Notes under the pieces: generated by a model
Told to the model about the DNA's origin: nothing
The model's database searches: none
The model's input: the letters and a program-made list of their open reading frames with translations, nothing else
Made by a program: the position numbers and the translations under genes
DNA from: Mycoplasmatota bacterium
GTDB lineage: Bacteria; Bacillota_I; Bacilli_A; RF39; UBA660
Direction: 5' to 3'
Assembly (NCBI GenBank): GCA_022771205.1
Contig: JALFCF010000006.1
Span: 1-64,000, forward strand
Length of the DNA stretch: 64,000 bases
Shown: positions 16,451-25,542 of the stretch, piece by piece
Numbering within the stretch: the first letter of the stretch is position 1
How the letters are laid out: every line of letters begins with the position of its first letter

Positions 16451-17341
16451 ATGAAAAAAATTAAAATATCCGATATAATTTTACTTATCTTAACATGTCT
16501 AACTATTCTATATTTACTTAATTCCGTATTAATAACTAAACAAATATTAGTTTACACAAAACTATTTTTAGAAAAATTATTTCCTGCTAGTTTTATATTT
16601 TTTACACTTTCTTTTTTATTAATTGAATATAATGCAGTAGAATTACTAACGAAAATACTAAATAAAAGTGGTGCTAGCATATATGTGACTATAATGAGTA
16701 TGATAAGTGGATTCCCGAGTGGTAGTATTTATACAGCAAAATTATTACAACAAAAACAGATTACAGAAAACACAGCCAATTATTTAATTAAATTTACTCA
16801 CTTCCCCAATCCCATATTTATTTTAGGACCAGTATCATTATTATTTTCTAACAAAGAATATACATACAAAATATTAATCAGTATTATTTTAGCAAACCTT
16901 ATAATTGCTTTATTTACAAATCCAAAACAAACAGAAGAAATCAAGTTAATTCACAAAAATAAACAAAATTTTCCTCAAATACTAACAAAAGCAATACTAT
17001 CATCATTAAAAACTATAATATTAATTTATGGAACATCTATTTTCTTATATTTAATAATAACTATAATAAATCATTATCTAAAAATGCCCTTAATAATTTA
17101 TATACTATTAAACGGAATATTTGACTTAACCAACGGAGTTTTTCTAACCAGTTTAATTTCAAACGAAAATATAAAAGGAATAATAATCATTTTCTTCTTT
17201 GCCTTTGGTGGAATATCGGTTCATATGCAAACAAAAAGTATCATTGCTGATACTAAAATAAAATATAAAAATTTTTTAATAGGACGTCTATTACAAGTAA
17301 TATTGTCCATTACTATATTCCTATGGATAATTAATTGGTGA
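16451..17341 (+). CDS. YlbJ-like integral membrane protein
   Basis: A 296-residue membrane protein. The segment SGFPSGSIYTAKLLQQKQIT and the following FTHFPNPIFILG resemble YlbJ, a sporulation-linked membrane protein of Bacillus related to nucleoside-gate (Gate) domain transporters. Its substrate is not known. It starts divergently from the YlbL-like gene and is preceded by ACGAGG. Its last 21 bases overlap the convergent prepilin gene. Whether it serves sporulation here depends on the rest of the genome; a SigK gene is present at 58385-59083. Confidence 0.75.
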   Translation: MKKIKISDIILLILTCLTILYLLNSVLITKQILVYTKLFLEKLFPASFIFFTLSFLLIEYNAVELLTKILNKSGASIYVTIMSMISGFPSGSIYTAKLLQQKQITENTANYLIKFTHFPNPIFILGPVSLLFSNKEYTYKILISIILANLIIALFTNPKQTEEIKLIHKNKQNFPQILTKAILSSLKTIILIYGTSIFLYLIITIINHYLKMPLIIYILLNGIFDLTNGVFLTSLISNENIKGIIIIFFFAFGGISVHMQTKSIIADTKIKYKNFLIGRLLQVILSITIFLWIINW

Positions 17342-17944
17342 AACTATATCAATTGAATATTTAGATCCCAAATCTGAATGATATAATGTAACTCGTAAAG
17401 AAAAAACTTGATTAGCTGTAGATATATCAACTTCATTGATACGAAGTGAAAAAATTGTATGACTACCACTACTATGTAAATTTGGTAGTTCCTCACTTCC
17501 TAAATCTGGCAATGGATATTCTACAACGTCACCAATAGGACCATAACTAATCGAAAAATGATCACTAGTATCTCTTCCTATTCCTGCTTTAGTACATACT
17601 TCATCCTCTTCAATTACATCTGCAGCATTACATCCAAACTGCTGTTTCACTTCCAAAATTCGTTTACTACCATCCCGAAGTGTCATAGTAACTCGATACC
17701 CACTATTATCACCTAGAGGACTAACTTCAGCACCTGCTAAACCAATTTTTATCAAATCATCCTGAATATCTTTAGTAAGTAAATCACGATAGGTAACTAA
17801 ACTTAATTTATAAGAAGAAATAGTTTCTTTCTCTTTCAAAGTAATAATTCCATCATACAAAGACACAACAATAACAGCAACAATTAAGAAGGTAACCAAA
17901 ATCTCGATAGCCGTCATTCCCTTATTATTCAACTTTCGAATCAT
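17321..17944 (-). CDS. Prepilin-like protein (minor pilin)
   Basis: A 207-residue protein with a class III signal: KLNNKG at 4-9, cleavage before M10, then TAIEIL with Glu at position +5 and a hydrophobic helix. The remaining 170 residues contain a cysteine pair region (QQFGCNAAD, EDEVCTK) and match no pilin subfamily I can name. It is probably a minor pseudopilin processed by the peptidase at 7706-8467. Its ATG overlaps the TGA of the upstream prepilin gene. Confidence 0.8.
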   Translation of the reverse strand: MIRKLNNKGMTAIEILVTFLIVAVIVVSLYDGIITLKEKETISSYKLSLVTYRDLLTKDIQDDLIKIGLAGAEVSPLGDNSGYRVTMTLRDGSKRILEVKQQFGCNAADVIEEDEVCTKAGIGRDTSDHFSISYGPIGDVVEYPLPDLGSEELPNLHSSGSHTIFSLRINEVDISTANQVFSLRVTLYHSDLGSKYSIDIVSPINYP

Positions 17945-18546
17945 CTAACCACCTCCATATTAGCATATGTATAATATGTTTTTGCATCTTCAGAACTATC
18001 AGCTACACGTTCAAATTCAACAAGTACACGATACTTTGCCCTATTCAAAGAGGGAACTACATAGTTTGGTAAAAATTCTATATAACTTTGAAATTCTTCG
18101 TGAATAGTAGTATTAGTCATTACTTGTTGTTTAAAATTTATTGTAGGAGCTTCAGTAGCAGTTTCTTTACCATCTAATCGGTAACGTGTAACAATAATAC
18201 TTTTAACATGTAAACGATCTGTCATCGTGAAGCAAAAACTTCGATCACTACTTCCATCAGGAAACTCCTCACAGAAATTATTAGCACTATCCCAATAATA
18301 ATATCCTCTACTAGTTATACCAGTGTTAGAAGAAGCAAAACTAAAATTACTGCGCTGTAAAAAAACTTTAACCCAATAAGCACCATATTTGCTATCTAAA
18401 TCATCATAAAAATCTCTCCGCTCATATTCTCCTATCAGTGGATAAAAATTTATATAGATAACAGAAAATACAGCAGCAACAAACACTGTAACTACAAGTG
18501 TTTCCACTAATACAAACCCTTTATTATTTTTTTTCATTTTTACCAT
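17941..18546 (-). CDS. Prepilin-like protein (minor pilin)
   Basis: A 201-residue protein with a short basic leader (MVKMKKNNKG), cleavage after G10 and Glu at +5 (FVLVETLVV), then a membrane helix. The globular part is unassigned. I placed the start at the ATG at 18546 behind AAGAAAG; an ATG at 18537 is also possible. A longer hydrophobic N-terminus readable upstream does not fit a prepilin leader. It starts 82 bp from the divergent ATPase gene, so the two probably share a regulatory region. Confidence 0.8.
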   Translation of the reverse strand: MVKMKKNNKGFVLVETLVVTVFVAAVFSVIYINFYPLIGEYERRDFYDDLDSKYGAYWVKVFLQRSNFSFASSNTGITSRGYYYWDSANNFCEEFPDGSSDRSFCFTMTDRLHVKSIIVTRYRLDGKETATEAPTINFKQQVMTNTTIHEEFQSYIEFLPNYVVPSLNRAKYRVLVEFERVADSSEDAKTYYTYANMEVVR

Positions 18547-18628
18547 CTGCTTTCTTGCTATTATACTAAAAATATTATATAATAAAATAAGATAAAATAC
18601 CATAGTAAAAACAAAAGGGGTTGACACT

Positions 18629-20461
18629 ATGATTAAATTTGATTTTAATAAAACGCCTATTACTCAAATAGCCGATTATATAATAATATCTTCTGCTAGA
18701 CTAAATGCATCTGATATACATTTTGATCCTAGAGAAGATGGAATGATGGTAAGAACTCGTGTAGATGGTGACTTGCAAAACTTTACTTTTATACCAAAAA
18801 CCTACGAAAGAAATCTAACTACAAGATTAAAATTATTAGCTAACATGAATATTACAGAATCCCGTCTTCCACAAGACGGTGCCATCAAAGGAAATTTTGG
18901 TGGTACTTATTTGGACATGCGTGTATCTTGTCTTCCACTAAACGAGGGTGAAAAAATCGTTATTCGTATCTTAGACTATACAAGAAGTTTACAAGGGCTA
19001 GACTCTCTTGGATTTAACGAACAAAACTTAGCAAGACTAAAACGAATGATTCGGGTACCAAATGGTATTATTTTAATTACTGGAGAAACCGGTTCTGGTA
19101 AATCAACAACTGTTTACTCTATTCTAGAAACCCTAAATCGTGAAGAAACAAATATAATTACTGTTGAAGACCCAATAGAAATGAATATTGAAGGACTAAA
19201 TCAAGTACAAGTAAACGCTGAAATTGGTATGACATTTGCAGCAGCGCTTCGTTCTATTCTTCGTCAAGATCCAAATGTCATCCTAATCGGAGAAATTCGT
19301 GACAGTGAAACTGCTCAAATCGCGGTACGTTCCGCTATTACTGGACACTTAGTTCTATCAACAATCCATACAAACAATACACTAGCAACTGTTGAACGTC
19401 TACTAGACATGAATGTAGAGCGTTACCTACTTTCTACAGCTTTAACCGGTATTATTTCACAAAGACTTGCGAAAAAAATCTGTACAAAATGTAGAATTGA
19501 AAGAGATACAACCGATTTTGAAAAAATGATATTTAAAAAATATTTACATAAAGATATCGACAAAATATGGGACGCAAATCATGAAGGCTGTGATGCCTGC
19601 CGTAAAGGTTATAAAGGTCGTATTGCTATTCAAGAAGTATTGGAACTTAATGACGAATTACGTAGCGACTTAAATAATGAAAACATATCAAAAGAAGAAT
19701 TATCTAAATTAGTTTATAATGATAAAATTATTACTATGTTACAAGATGCTTTAGGAAAAGTTGTAGATGGAACAACTAGTTTTGAAGAAGTGTTACGTGT
19801 AATAGAAATAGAAGATGCTGAAGATTTCTTTGAAAAAGATACAGAAGAAAAAGTGAAAGAGCATCAAAAAGAAAAAGATAAAGAGATACAAAAAGAACTA
19901 GAGGAACAAGAAAAAAAGCAAGAACAAGCAAAAAATATACATGAAACTAACCTAGAAGAAGTATCTCTAAATATTAAAAAAGAAAATACAACTCCGGAAA
20001 TAAAAGCAACACTTAGAACAATACCTACAAATATAGAAGAAGTTCCAAAGGATTCTATCGCAAAAACAACAAGTAACAATAAATCTATTAACACACTAGA
20101 AAAAATAGAAACTATTGATAAGCAAAAAACAACACAAGGAATTACAACTCCGCTAAAAACTGACGCAACAGTCCCTACTCCATTTACAAAACCAAACATT
20201 ACTTCTATTACAAATACAACACAAACAGTACCCAATGCTATACCTACTATTGTAGAAAAAAAAGAAACTGTAATTGATCAACCAACAGCAATAAATTCTA
20301 CACCCACAATTACAATTCCCACAATAAATCAACAAAAAGCATCTACAATACCAATAGCCACACCACAATCACAAATCATAGCGCAACAGCCCACTACCCC
20401 TTTACCAAATACAAACCAGACACAACTAAACAATCCAGTAATCCCAACTTTATCACAATAA
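18629..20461 (+). CDS. Type IV pilus/competence assembly ATPase (PilB/ComGA) with long C-terminal tail
   Basis: The first 395 residues are a GspE/PulE-type motor that powers pilus extension. Walker A is GETGSGKST near 152-160, the His box includes STIHTNN, and a zinc site is formed by CTKC (near 285) and CDAC (near 321). This core has the length of ComGA. It is followed by a charged, coiled-coil-like stretch (about 405-437) and about 170 residues rich in Thr, Pro, Ile, Gln and Asn with no known domain. AAAGGGG precedes the ATG. The tail is absent from usual ComGA or PilB proteins. Confidence 0.9.
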   Translation: MIKFDFNKTPITQIADYIIISSARLNASDIHFDPREDGMMVRTRVDGDLQNFTFIPKTYERNLTTRLKLLANMNITESRLPQDGAIKGNFGGTYLDMRVSCLPLNEGEKIVIRILDYTRSLQGLDSLGFNEQNLARLKRMIRVPNGIILITGETGSGKSTTVYSILETLNREETNIITVEDPIEMNIEGLNQVQVNAEIGMTFAAALRSILRQDPNVILIGEIRDSETAQIAVRSAITGHLVLSTIHTNNTLATVERLLDMNVERYLLSTALTGIISQRLAKKICTKCRIERDTTDFEKMIFKKYLHKDIDKIWDANHEGCDACRKGYKGRIAIQEVLELNDELRSDLNNENISKEELSKLVYNDKIITMLQDALGKVVDGTTSFEEVLRVIEIEDAEDFFEKDTEEKVKEHQKEKDKEIQKELEEQEKKQEQAKNIHETNLEEVSLNIKKENTTPEIKATLRTIPTNIEEVPKDSIAKTTSNNKSINTLEKIETIDKQKTTQGITTPLKTDATVPTPFTKPNITSITNTTQTVPNAIPTIVEKKETVIDQPTAINSTPTITIPTINQQKASTIPIATPQSQIIAQQPTTPLPNTNQTQLNNPVIPTLSQ

Positions 20462-20492
20462 AAAAGTTCTAGTTTAATAACTAGAACTTTTT
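20462..20492. terminator. Bidirectional terminator between the ATPase and thymidylate kinase genes
   Basis: A 10-bp perfect stem (20465-20474 with 20479-20488) with loop TAAT and T or A runs on both sides can end transcription from both converging genes. Confidence 0.85.
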
Positions 20493-20495
20493 CTA

Positions 20496-21161
20496 TTAGT
20501 CCTCCAAATACTCCAAAATTTCTTGGTTGATGTCTTCTACATCTCGAATGCGTCCATCTTTAACGCATTCTATTCTTTTCCAATTATATAATTCTGATAA
20601 TTCTATATACGCTTCTTCAGCATTCTTCAAATGTTCTGCTGATCTCTCATGCTCATCTAAAACCTTACGATTTTTCTTTAATTCCAAAGAATATTGGTAT
20701 GGCATATGTAAAAATATAGTCTGATCTGGTTTTGGCAATTGTAAAAGCCAATACTCCAATTTATCAATCCACTGATACATTAAAAATCTATCTTCCTTAT
20801 TATGAATCTTACTACCTTGGTGTGCTAAATTAGATGTTGTGTATCGATCTAAAATAACATAATAACCTTGATCTAAATAAGGAAGAATCTTACTCATATT
20901 ATATTTACGATCAGCAGCATAATATAAAGAAGCAATATGAGGATCCACATGATCAGCTCCTTCTGGAAACAAGCCCTCACCAATATCAGAATTTCCTAAA
21001 TATGCTCCTCCTACAATTCTACCAGTAGGAGTATCATACATTGGAAAAGCAAAATGAATGCACTTTTTTCCTAAAGAATTTAATTTTTTTTCTAACAAAA
21101 TAGATTGTGTTTCTTTACCAGAACAATCAGTTCCTTCAATAACTATAATTTTACCTTTCAT
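20496..21161 (-). CDS. Thymidylate kinase-like protein
   Basis: A 221-residue nucleotide kinase, probably forming dTDP from dTMP. The P-loop is EGTDCSGKE at 9-17, with the DRY motif (ILDRYTTSNLAHQ) in the middle and a basic lid region. The sequence GTDCSGK is characteristic of a divergent tmk group common in Firmicutes. The ATG at 21161 has AGAGG at 6-nt spacing; earlier in-frame ATGs overlap that site. It is the only dTMP kinase candidate in the window. Confidence 0.85.
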   Translation of the reverse strand: MKGKIIVIEGTDCSGKETQSILLEKKLNSLGKKCIHFAFPMYDTPTGRIVGGAYLGNSDIGEGLFPEGADHVDPHIASLYYAADRKYNMSKILPYLDQGYYVILDRYTTSNLAHQGSKIHNKEDRFLMYQWIDKLEYWLLQLPKPDQTIFLHMPYQYSLELKKNRKVLDEHERSAEHLKNAEEAYIELSELYNWKRIECVKDGRIRDVEDINQEILEYLED

Positions 21162-21223
21162 ATCCATCCTCTTTTCTATCATCCATCTCTTCTATCATAT
21201 CAAAAAAATAAAAATCTATCAAC

Positions 21224-21253
21224 AAAAAATAAGTGTACTTTTAGACACTTATT
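21224..21253 (-). terminator. Terminator of the hemW-HD operon
   Basis: AATAAGTGT and ACACTTATT (21228-21236 with 21245-21253) form a 9-bp stem followed on the minus strand by T residues. The stop codon of the HD gene (21241-21243) lies in the loop. Confidence 0.8.
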
Positions 21254-21822
21254 ACGTTTTTATCATCAAAAGGTACTAATAAAAATTTGCGACTAGCTAA
21301 ATAATCACACATATGAACAAAATTTTGATACTTAGTTTTTGGAGCCTCTAAAACTTCTTCTCCTTTATAATCAGTAGTCCATGGTCCCATATGTGTTTTA
21401 ATAACAGAACAAAGAAGATCAATCTCTTCATCACTCATAAGTAATTCTGCTTTATGTTCTAAAATATAATTAGACATTAAAATAGGATGATCAAATCTAA
21501 CATATTGTTCCTTAGGAATACCATGTTTAATTCCATCATGAAGTAAAAGTCCCATCAACATAATATCTTTTTCAATATCAGTATATTTATTACCTATAGA
21601 AGGATCTTGTAACAATTCATATCCTATACGAACAGCAGCTTTTGTATGTCTAAGAAGCCCACCTTGACCTAAAGAATAACTAGGATGATATTTTCCAGTA
21701 GAACTTGCTGCCACCTCAAAAAAATAATCAGGCAATAATTCTATCATAGTACGACAATCCTCTTGAATTGTTTCATCTTTTATATATTCCAATTCTACTG
21801 TAAATTGCTCAACTTTATTCAT
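21241..21822 (-). CDS. HD-domain phosphohydrolase
   Basis: A 193-residue HD-domain protein. The metal-binding residues appear as LLRHTKAA, LLLHDGIKHG and DHP, then KTHMGPW. It is not similar enough to a named enzyme to give a substrate. The ATG at 21822 follows GGAGG and overlaps the end of hemW by 8 nt, so it is the last gene of the lepA-HTH-hemW-HD unit. Confidence 0.8.
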   Translation of the reverse strand: MNKVEQFTVELEYIKDETIQEDCRTMIELLPDYFFEVAASSTGKYHPSYSLGQGGLLRHTKAAVRIGYELLQDPSIGNKYTDIEKDIMLMGLLLHDGIKHGIPKEQYVRFDHPILMSNYILEHKAELLMSDEEIDLLCSVIKTHMGPWTTDYKGEEVLEAPKTKYQNFVHMCDYLASRKFLLVPFDDKNVISV

Positions 21823-22912
21823 AATTACATTCCTCCAATAACTTAACCATAATTTCATTACTCAAATACCAATATTTTTCAGGAATAAATACAAAATCAT
21901 CATTATCTACTAAATAACCATCATAAACTAACATAGAATAAGGAAACACCTCATTTAATTGTTTATGATACTTAGTAAAAAATTTCTGTTTTGAAATTCC
22001 CCATTTTGTTCTTAAATTTAAAATTATTTGATATTCCATCATATCATAATACCCTATTTCTTCCTTACCATAGCAATATTTTTCTTGCAGATAATAGGTA
22101 ATACTTTTTGTATTAGTATAACGTATATTATCTAAATAGCCACTCGCACCAAGCCCAAAGCCATAATAATTATCATTATTCCAATAACATAGATTATGTT
22201 TAGAATATAAATTATCTTTAGCAAAATTGCTAATTTCGTAATGGCTAAAATTAGATAATTTAGAACAGATTAATTCATACATCTTAGCATCCAATTCTTC
22301 AGAAATATTTTTCATATTTTCTAAAAACAATTTAGTATGTTCCTCCAAAATTAAAGAATAAGTAGAAACATGAGGTACATCTAAAGATAAAATAAAATCT
22401 ATATCATCTTCTACTTCATCTAAAGTTTCCCCTGGAAATGCATACATCAAATCAACATTAATATTAGTAATACCAATTTTTTTACAATAAGAAATAATCT
22501 GACGAACATACTTTTTATCTAAAGTACGATTCATCTTCTGTAAAATCCAATCATGGGTAGTTTCTATCCCAAAGCTAATACGATTAACTCCATACTTTTT
22601 AAATAAATCTATCTTTTCTTCAGTAATGCTATCAAAATTAGCTTCTATTGTCAATTCACAAGAAGAAGTTTTTTTAAAAATAGATAAAATAGAAAACAAC
22701 TCTTCTAACTCAACTATAGATAAACTGCTAGGAGTTCCACCCCCAATATAAAGTGTTTCTAATTTCTCTCCATTATAATTTCTTTTTATTTCATTATTTA
22801 AAGCTTCTAAATAAGAAGAAACATACCCAGTATTATAAAACAGCTTACAAAAATCGCAATAACTACAAATCCTTTTACAAAAAGGAATATGAACATAACA
22901 ATTCTTTACCAT
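21815..22912 (-). CDS. hemW: Radical SAM protein HemW
   Basis: A 365-residue radical SAM protein. The iron-sulfur ligands are C12, C16 and C19 (PFCKRICSYC), with the GGGTPS motif near residue 60. The family was long annotated as oxygen-independent coproporphyrinogen oxidase, but most members are heme chaperones or of uncertain function. As in many Firmicutes, it lies close to lepA. Its ATG overlaps the stop of the HTH gene as TAATG. No heme biosynthesis gene is visible in the window. Confidence 0.88.
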   Translation of the reverse strand: MVKNCYVHIPFCKRICSYCDFCKLFYNTGYVSSYLEALNNEIKRNYNGEKLETLYIGGGTPSSLSIVELEELFSILSIFKKTSSCELTIEANFDSITEEKIDLFKKYGVNRISFGIETTHDWILQKMNRTLDKKYVRQIISYCKKIGITNINVDLMYAFPGETLDEVEDDIDFILSLDVPHVSTYSLILEEHTKLFLENMKNISEELDAKMYELICSKLSNFSHYEISNFAKDNLYSKHNLCYWNNDNYYGFGLGASGYLDNIRYTNTKSITYYLQEKYCYGKEEIGYYDMMEYQIILNLRTKWGISKQKFFTKYHKQLNEVFPYSMLVYDGYLVDNDDFVFIPEKYWYLSNEIMVKLLEECNYE

Positions 22913-23652
22913 TATTTTTGATGTCCCACTGCTTTTTGAATCTTTGAAATTGCTTTATTCTCATGTTTTAAAACAGCTGCTCTAGATAAATGATAGAAAC
23001 TTGCCACCTCATCAAGAGAAAGATTAGGATTATTTAAACGCTGTAAAAAGATATTCTCTTCTAAAGCAGTAAGATTAGAAGCAAAAGTAATCTGCGATAA
23101 TTCTACCCCAATATCACTAATCTTCTTACAAAAAGAATTACGATTATGTTCTAAATTCTCATCAATCTCTTTCGCCTTTTCTTCGCCCATAACAGACACT
23201 ACTCTAGAATCCAATAAACAATCATACACATAATCCGAAGTATAACCAAAAAGTTCATGAAAAGCTGAAGCAACCTCATCCAAAGTAAATGACTTATGAT
23301 TTAAATAATATGTACATATTATCTTAATATCCTCTCTTTTCTTAACTTCCTTATCATCAGTAGAAACTGTAGGTGTACTTCCGATAAAACGACCATTTTT
23401 ATCTTTTAAACAATCATTATTTTTAAAAGACTGAATTCCACCTTGATACTGTCCTCTTTTCCTGTTTTTAGTAAGCTGATCATTAATCGTTTTACCTTCA
23501 GAAATTAAAATATTTCCATGTTTTTTTAAATATCTTTGTACAGAAGATTTAGACACTCCAGTTTGTAATGACACTTCGCTAATAAACGATTCTGGATGAT
23601 TAACAAAATAAGAAACGACTAATTTTTCTTTTTCATTTTGAATATCAATCAT
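22912..23652 (-). CDS. Multi-HTH DNA-binding protein with SpoIIID-like modules
   Basis: A 246-residue probable regulator. The first 70 residues hold a helix-turn-helix (SEVSLQTGVSKSSVQRYLKK) and a following basic helix. Residues about 105-170 look like a second unit of the same kind (TLDEVASAFHELFGYTSDY, then EIDENLEHNRNSF). The pattern resembles SpoIIID. The last 55 residues look like sigma-factor region 4 (LTALEENIFLQRL, then DEVASFYHLSRAAVLKHE). It sits between lepA and hemW, where hrcA often lies nearby. GGAGAG precedes the ATG. The target is unknown. Confidence 0.6.
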   Translation of the reverse strand: MIDIQNEKEKLVVSYFVNHPESFISEVSLQTGVSKSSVQRYLKKHGNILISEGKTINDQLTKNRKRGQYQGGIQSFKNNDCLKDKNGRFIGSTPTVSTDDKEVKKREDIKIICTYYLNHKSFTLDEVASAFHELFGYTSDYVYDCLLDSRVVSVMGEEKAKEIDENLEHNRNSFCKKISDIGVELSQITFASNLTALEENIFLQRLNNPNLSLDEVASFYHLSRAAVLKHENKAISKIQKAVGHQK

Positions 23653-23662
23653 AACATCTCTC

Positions 23663-25456
23663 CTACTCTTTAGTAGCTAAAATAGATAAAAAGGCTTCTT
23701 GTGGAACTTCAACACTACCTATTTGTTTCATTCTCTTTTTACCTTCTTTTTGCTTCTCTAATAATTTTTTCTTACGTGTAACATCTCCACCATAACACTT
23801 TGCTAAAACATTCTTACGTAATGCTTTAATATCAGTACGCGCAATAACATGTGTTCCAATTGCCGCTTGAATAGGAACTTCAAACATCTGTCTTGGAATA
23901 ATCTCTTTTAATTTTTCTACTACAACTTTTCCCCTATTATAGGCAAAATCTTTATGCACAATAACAGATAAAGCATCAACAACTTCACCATTAAGTAAAA
24001 TATCCATTTTTACTAAGTTACTTTCTTTATAACCAATAAGTTCATAATCAAAAGAAGCATAACCCTTAGTATAAGACTTTAACTTATCAAAAAAGTCATA
24101 AACAATTTCAGAAAGTGGCAATTCATAATGAATAGTAACTCGACTTTGATCCAAATATTCCATATTAATAAATGTACCTCGTTTATCTTGGCAAAGTTCC
24201 ATAATAGGTCCTATATAATCACTAGGTGTAAAAATACTAGTTTTTACATAAGGTTCCAAAGTTTTAGATATAACTTCCCTTTTTGGCATTTTCGTAGGAG
24301 AATCAACCATAATTTTAGAACCATCAGTAAGTAAAACTTCATAAACAACTGAAGGAGAAGTAGCAATCAAATCTATTCCAAACTCTCTTTCAATTCTTTC
24401 TTCAATAATTTCCATATGTAAAAGACCTAAAAAGCCACAACGAAATCCAAATCCTAATGCCTTAGATGTTTCAGGTTCAAAAGTTAAGGATGCATCATTT
24501 AATTTTAGTTTTTCTAAAGCTTCTCTTAAATCTTCAAATTTACTAGATTCAATAGGATATAAACCACAATAAACCATTGGTTTCATAGGCTTATATCCAG
24601 GCAACGGTTGATTAGCTGGATTATTATCTAAAGTAATAGTATCTCCAACTAAAACATCACTGATACTTTTGATAGAAGCATATAAATATCCAACTTCTCC
24701 AGCCTTCAAAGACTTAACTTGTTTTTCTTTTGGTGTATTAATAGAAAGACCAACAACATCATAAACAGCCCCCGTCTCCATCATCCTAATCATATTTCCT
24801 ACTTTTACTTCACCTTCAGCAACTCGAATACTAATAATAACACCACGATATGCATCAAATAGACTATCAAATATTAATGCTTTCAATGGAGAAAAACTAT
24901 TACCTGTTGGTGCTGGAATTTTGTTGATAATAGCTTCTAACAACTCATCAATTCCTACACCAGTCTTGGCACTAGTTAAAATAATTTCATCCCGTGAAAA
25001 TCCTATATTCTCAAGTTCTGTCACCACTTTATCAATATCAGCATTAGGTAAATCAATCTTATTAACAACTGGAATAACAGTCAAATTATTATCAATCGCC
25101 AAATAAAGATTAGCAAGTGTTTGCGCTTCTACTCCTTGAGCTGCATCAACAACTAACAATGCACCTTCACATGCTGCTAAACTACGTGATACCTCATAAG
25201 AAAAATCAACATGACCAGGTGTATCAATTAAATGAAAATAATATTCTTCATCCTGATGTTTATAAGTAAGCTGAACTGCATTAAGCTTTATTGTGATTCC
25301 ACGTTCTCTTTCAATATCCATAGAATCTAACATTTGACTCTTAAGTTCTCTTTCTGTTATTGCTCCTGTTTTTTCTAAAATACGATCGGCAAGCGTACTT
25401 TTACCATGATCAATATGTGCAATAATACAAAAATTTCTAATATTTTCCTGTTTCAT
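23663..25456 (-). CDS. lepA: Elongation factor 4 (LepA)
   Basis: A 597-residue translational GTPase that binds the ribosome and can back-translocate tRNAs; it helps in ribosome assembly or stalled elongation. The G1 motif is AHIDHGKST at 13-21, with DTPGH and NKID further on. The LepA-specific C-terminal domain is complete (KMKQIG-like end: [18 protein letters not shown]). The ATG at 25456 follows TGGAGG; upstream in-frame starts are unsupported. Confidence 0.97.
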   Translation of the reverse strand: MKQENIRNFCIIAHIDHGKSTLADRILEKTGAITERELKSQMLDSMDIERERGITIKLNAVQLTYKHQDEEYYFHLIDTPGHVDFSYEVSRSLAACEGALLVVDAAQGVEAQTLANLYLAIDNNLTVIPVVNKIDLPNADIDKVVTELENIGFSRDEIILTSAKTGVGIDELLEAIINKIPAPTGNSFSPLKALIFDSLFDAYRGVIISIRVAEGEVKVGNMIRMMETGAVYDVVGLSINTPKEKQVKSLKAGEVGYLYASIKSISDVLVGDTITLDNNPANQPLPGYKPMKPMVYCGLYPIESSKFEDLREALEKLKLNDASLTFEPETSKALGFGFRCGFLGLLHMEIIEERIEREFGIDLIATSPSVVYEVLLTDGSKIMVDSPTKMPKREVISKTLEPYVKTSIFTPSDYIGPIMELCQDKRGTFINMEYLDQSRVTIHYELPLSEIVYDFFDKLKSYTKGYASFDYELIGYKESNLVKMDILLNGEVVDALSVIVHKDFAYNRGKVVVEKLKEIIPRQMFEVPIQAAIGTHVIARTDIKALRKNVLAKCYGGDVTRKKKLLEKQKEGKKRMKQIGSVEVPQEAFLSILATKE

Positions 25457-25516
25457 AAACTTGCCTCCAGTTCTTTTATTATAACAAATATCTTTTATTT
25501 TTTCCATGTTCTAGAA

Positions 25517-25542
25517 ATAAAAAAGCCACTAAACTAGTAGCT
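25517..25542 (-). terminator. Terminator upstream of lepA
   Basis: AGCTACTA and TAGTGGCT (one G-U pair; 25524-25531 with 25535-25542) form a hairpin with a 3-nt loop, then T residues on the minus strand. It ends the gene at 25541-26470 and contains its stop codon. Confidence 0.75.

Noticed and set aside
19864-20235. Antisense reading frame in the ATPase tail region
   Set aside because: It is Ser/Val/Cys-rich because it is the complement of a Thr/Gln-rich tail. It has no ribosome binding site, and the plus-strand gene continues in frame from a clear motor domain.
22912-23652. hrcA, as expected near lepA and hemW
   Set aside because: The sequence has helix-turn-helix repeats and a sigma-region-4-like end and lacks the HrcA core; length is also too short.
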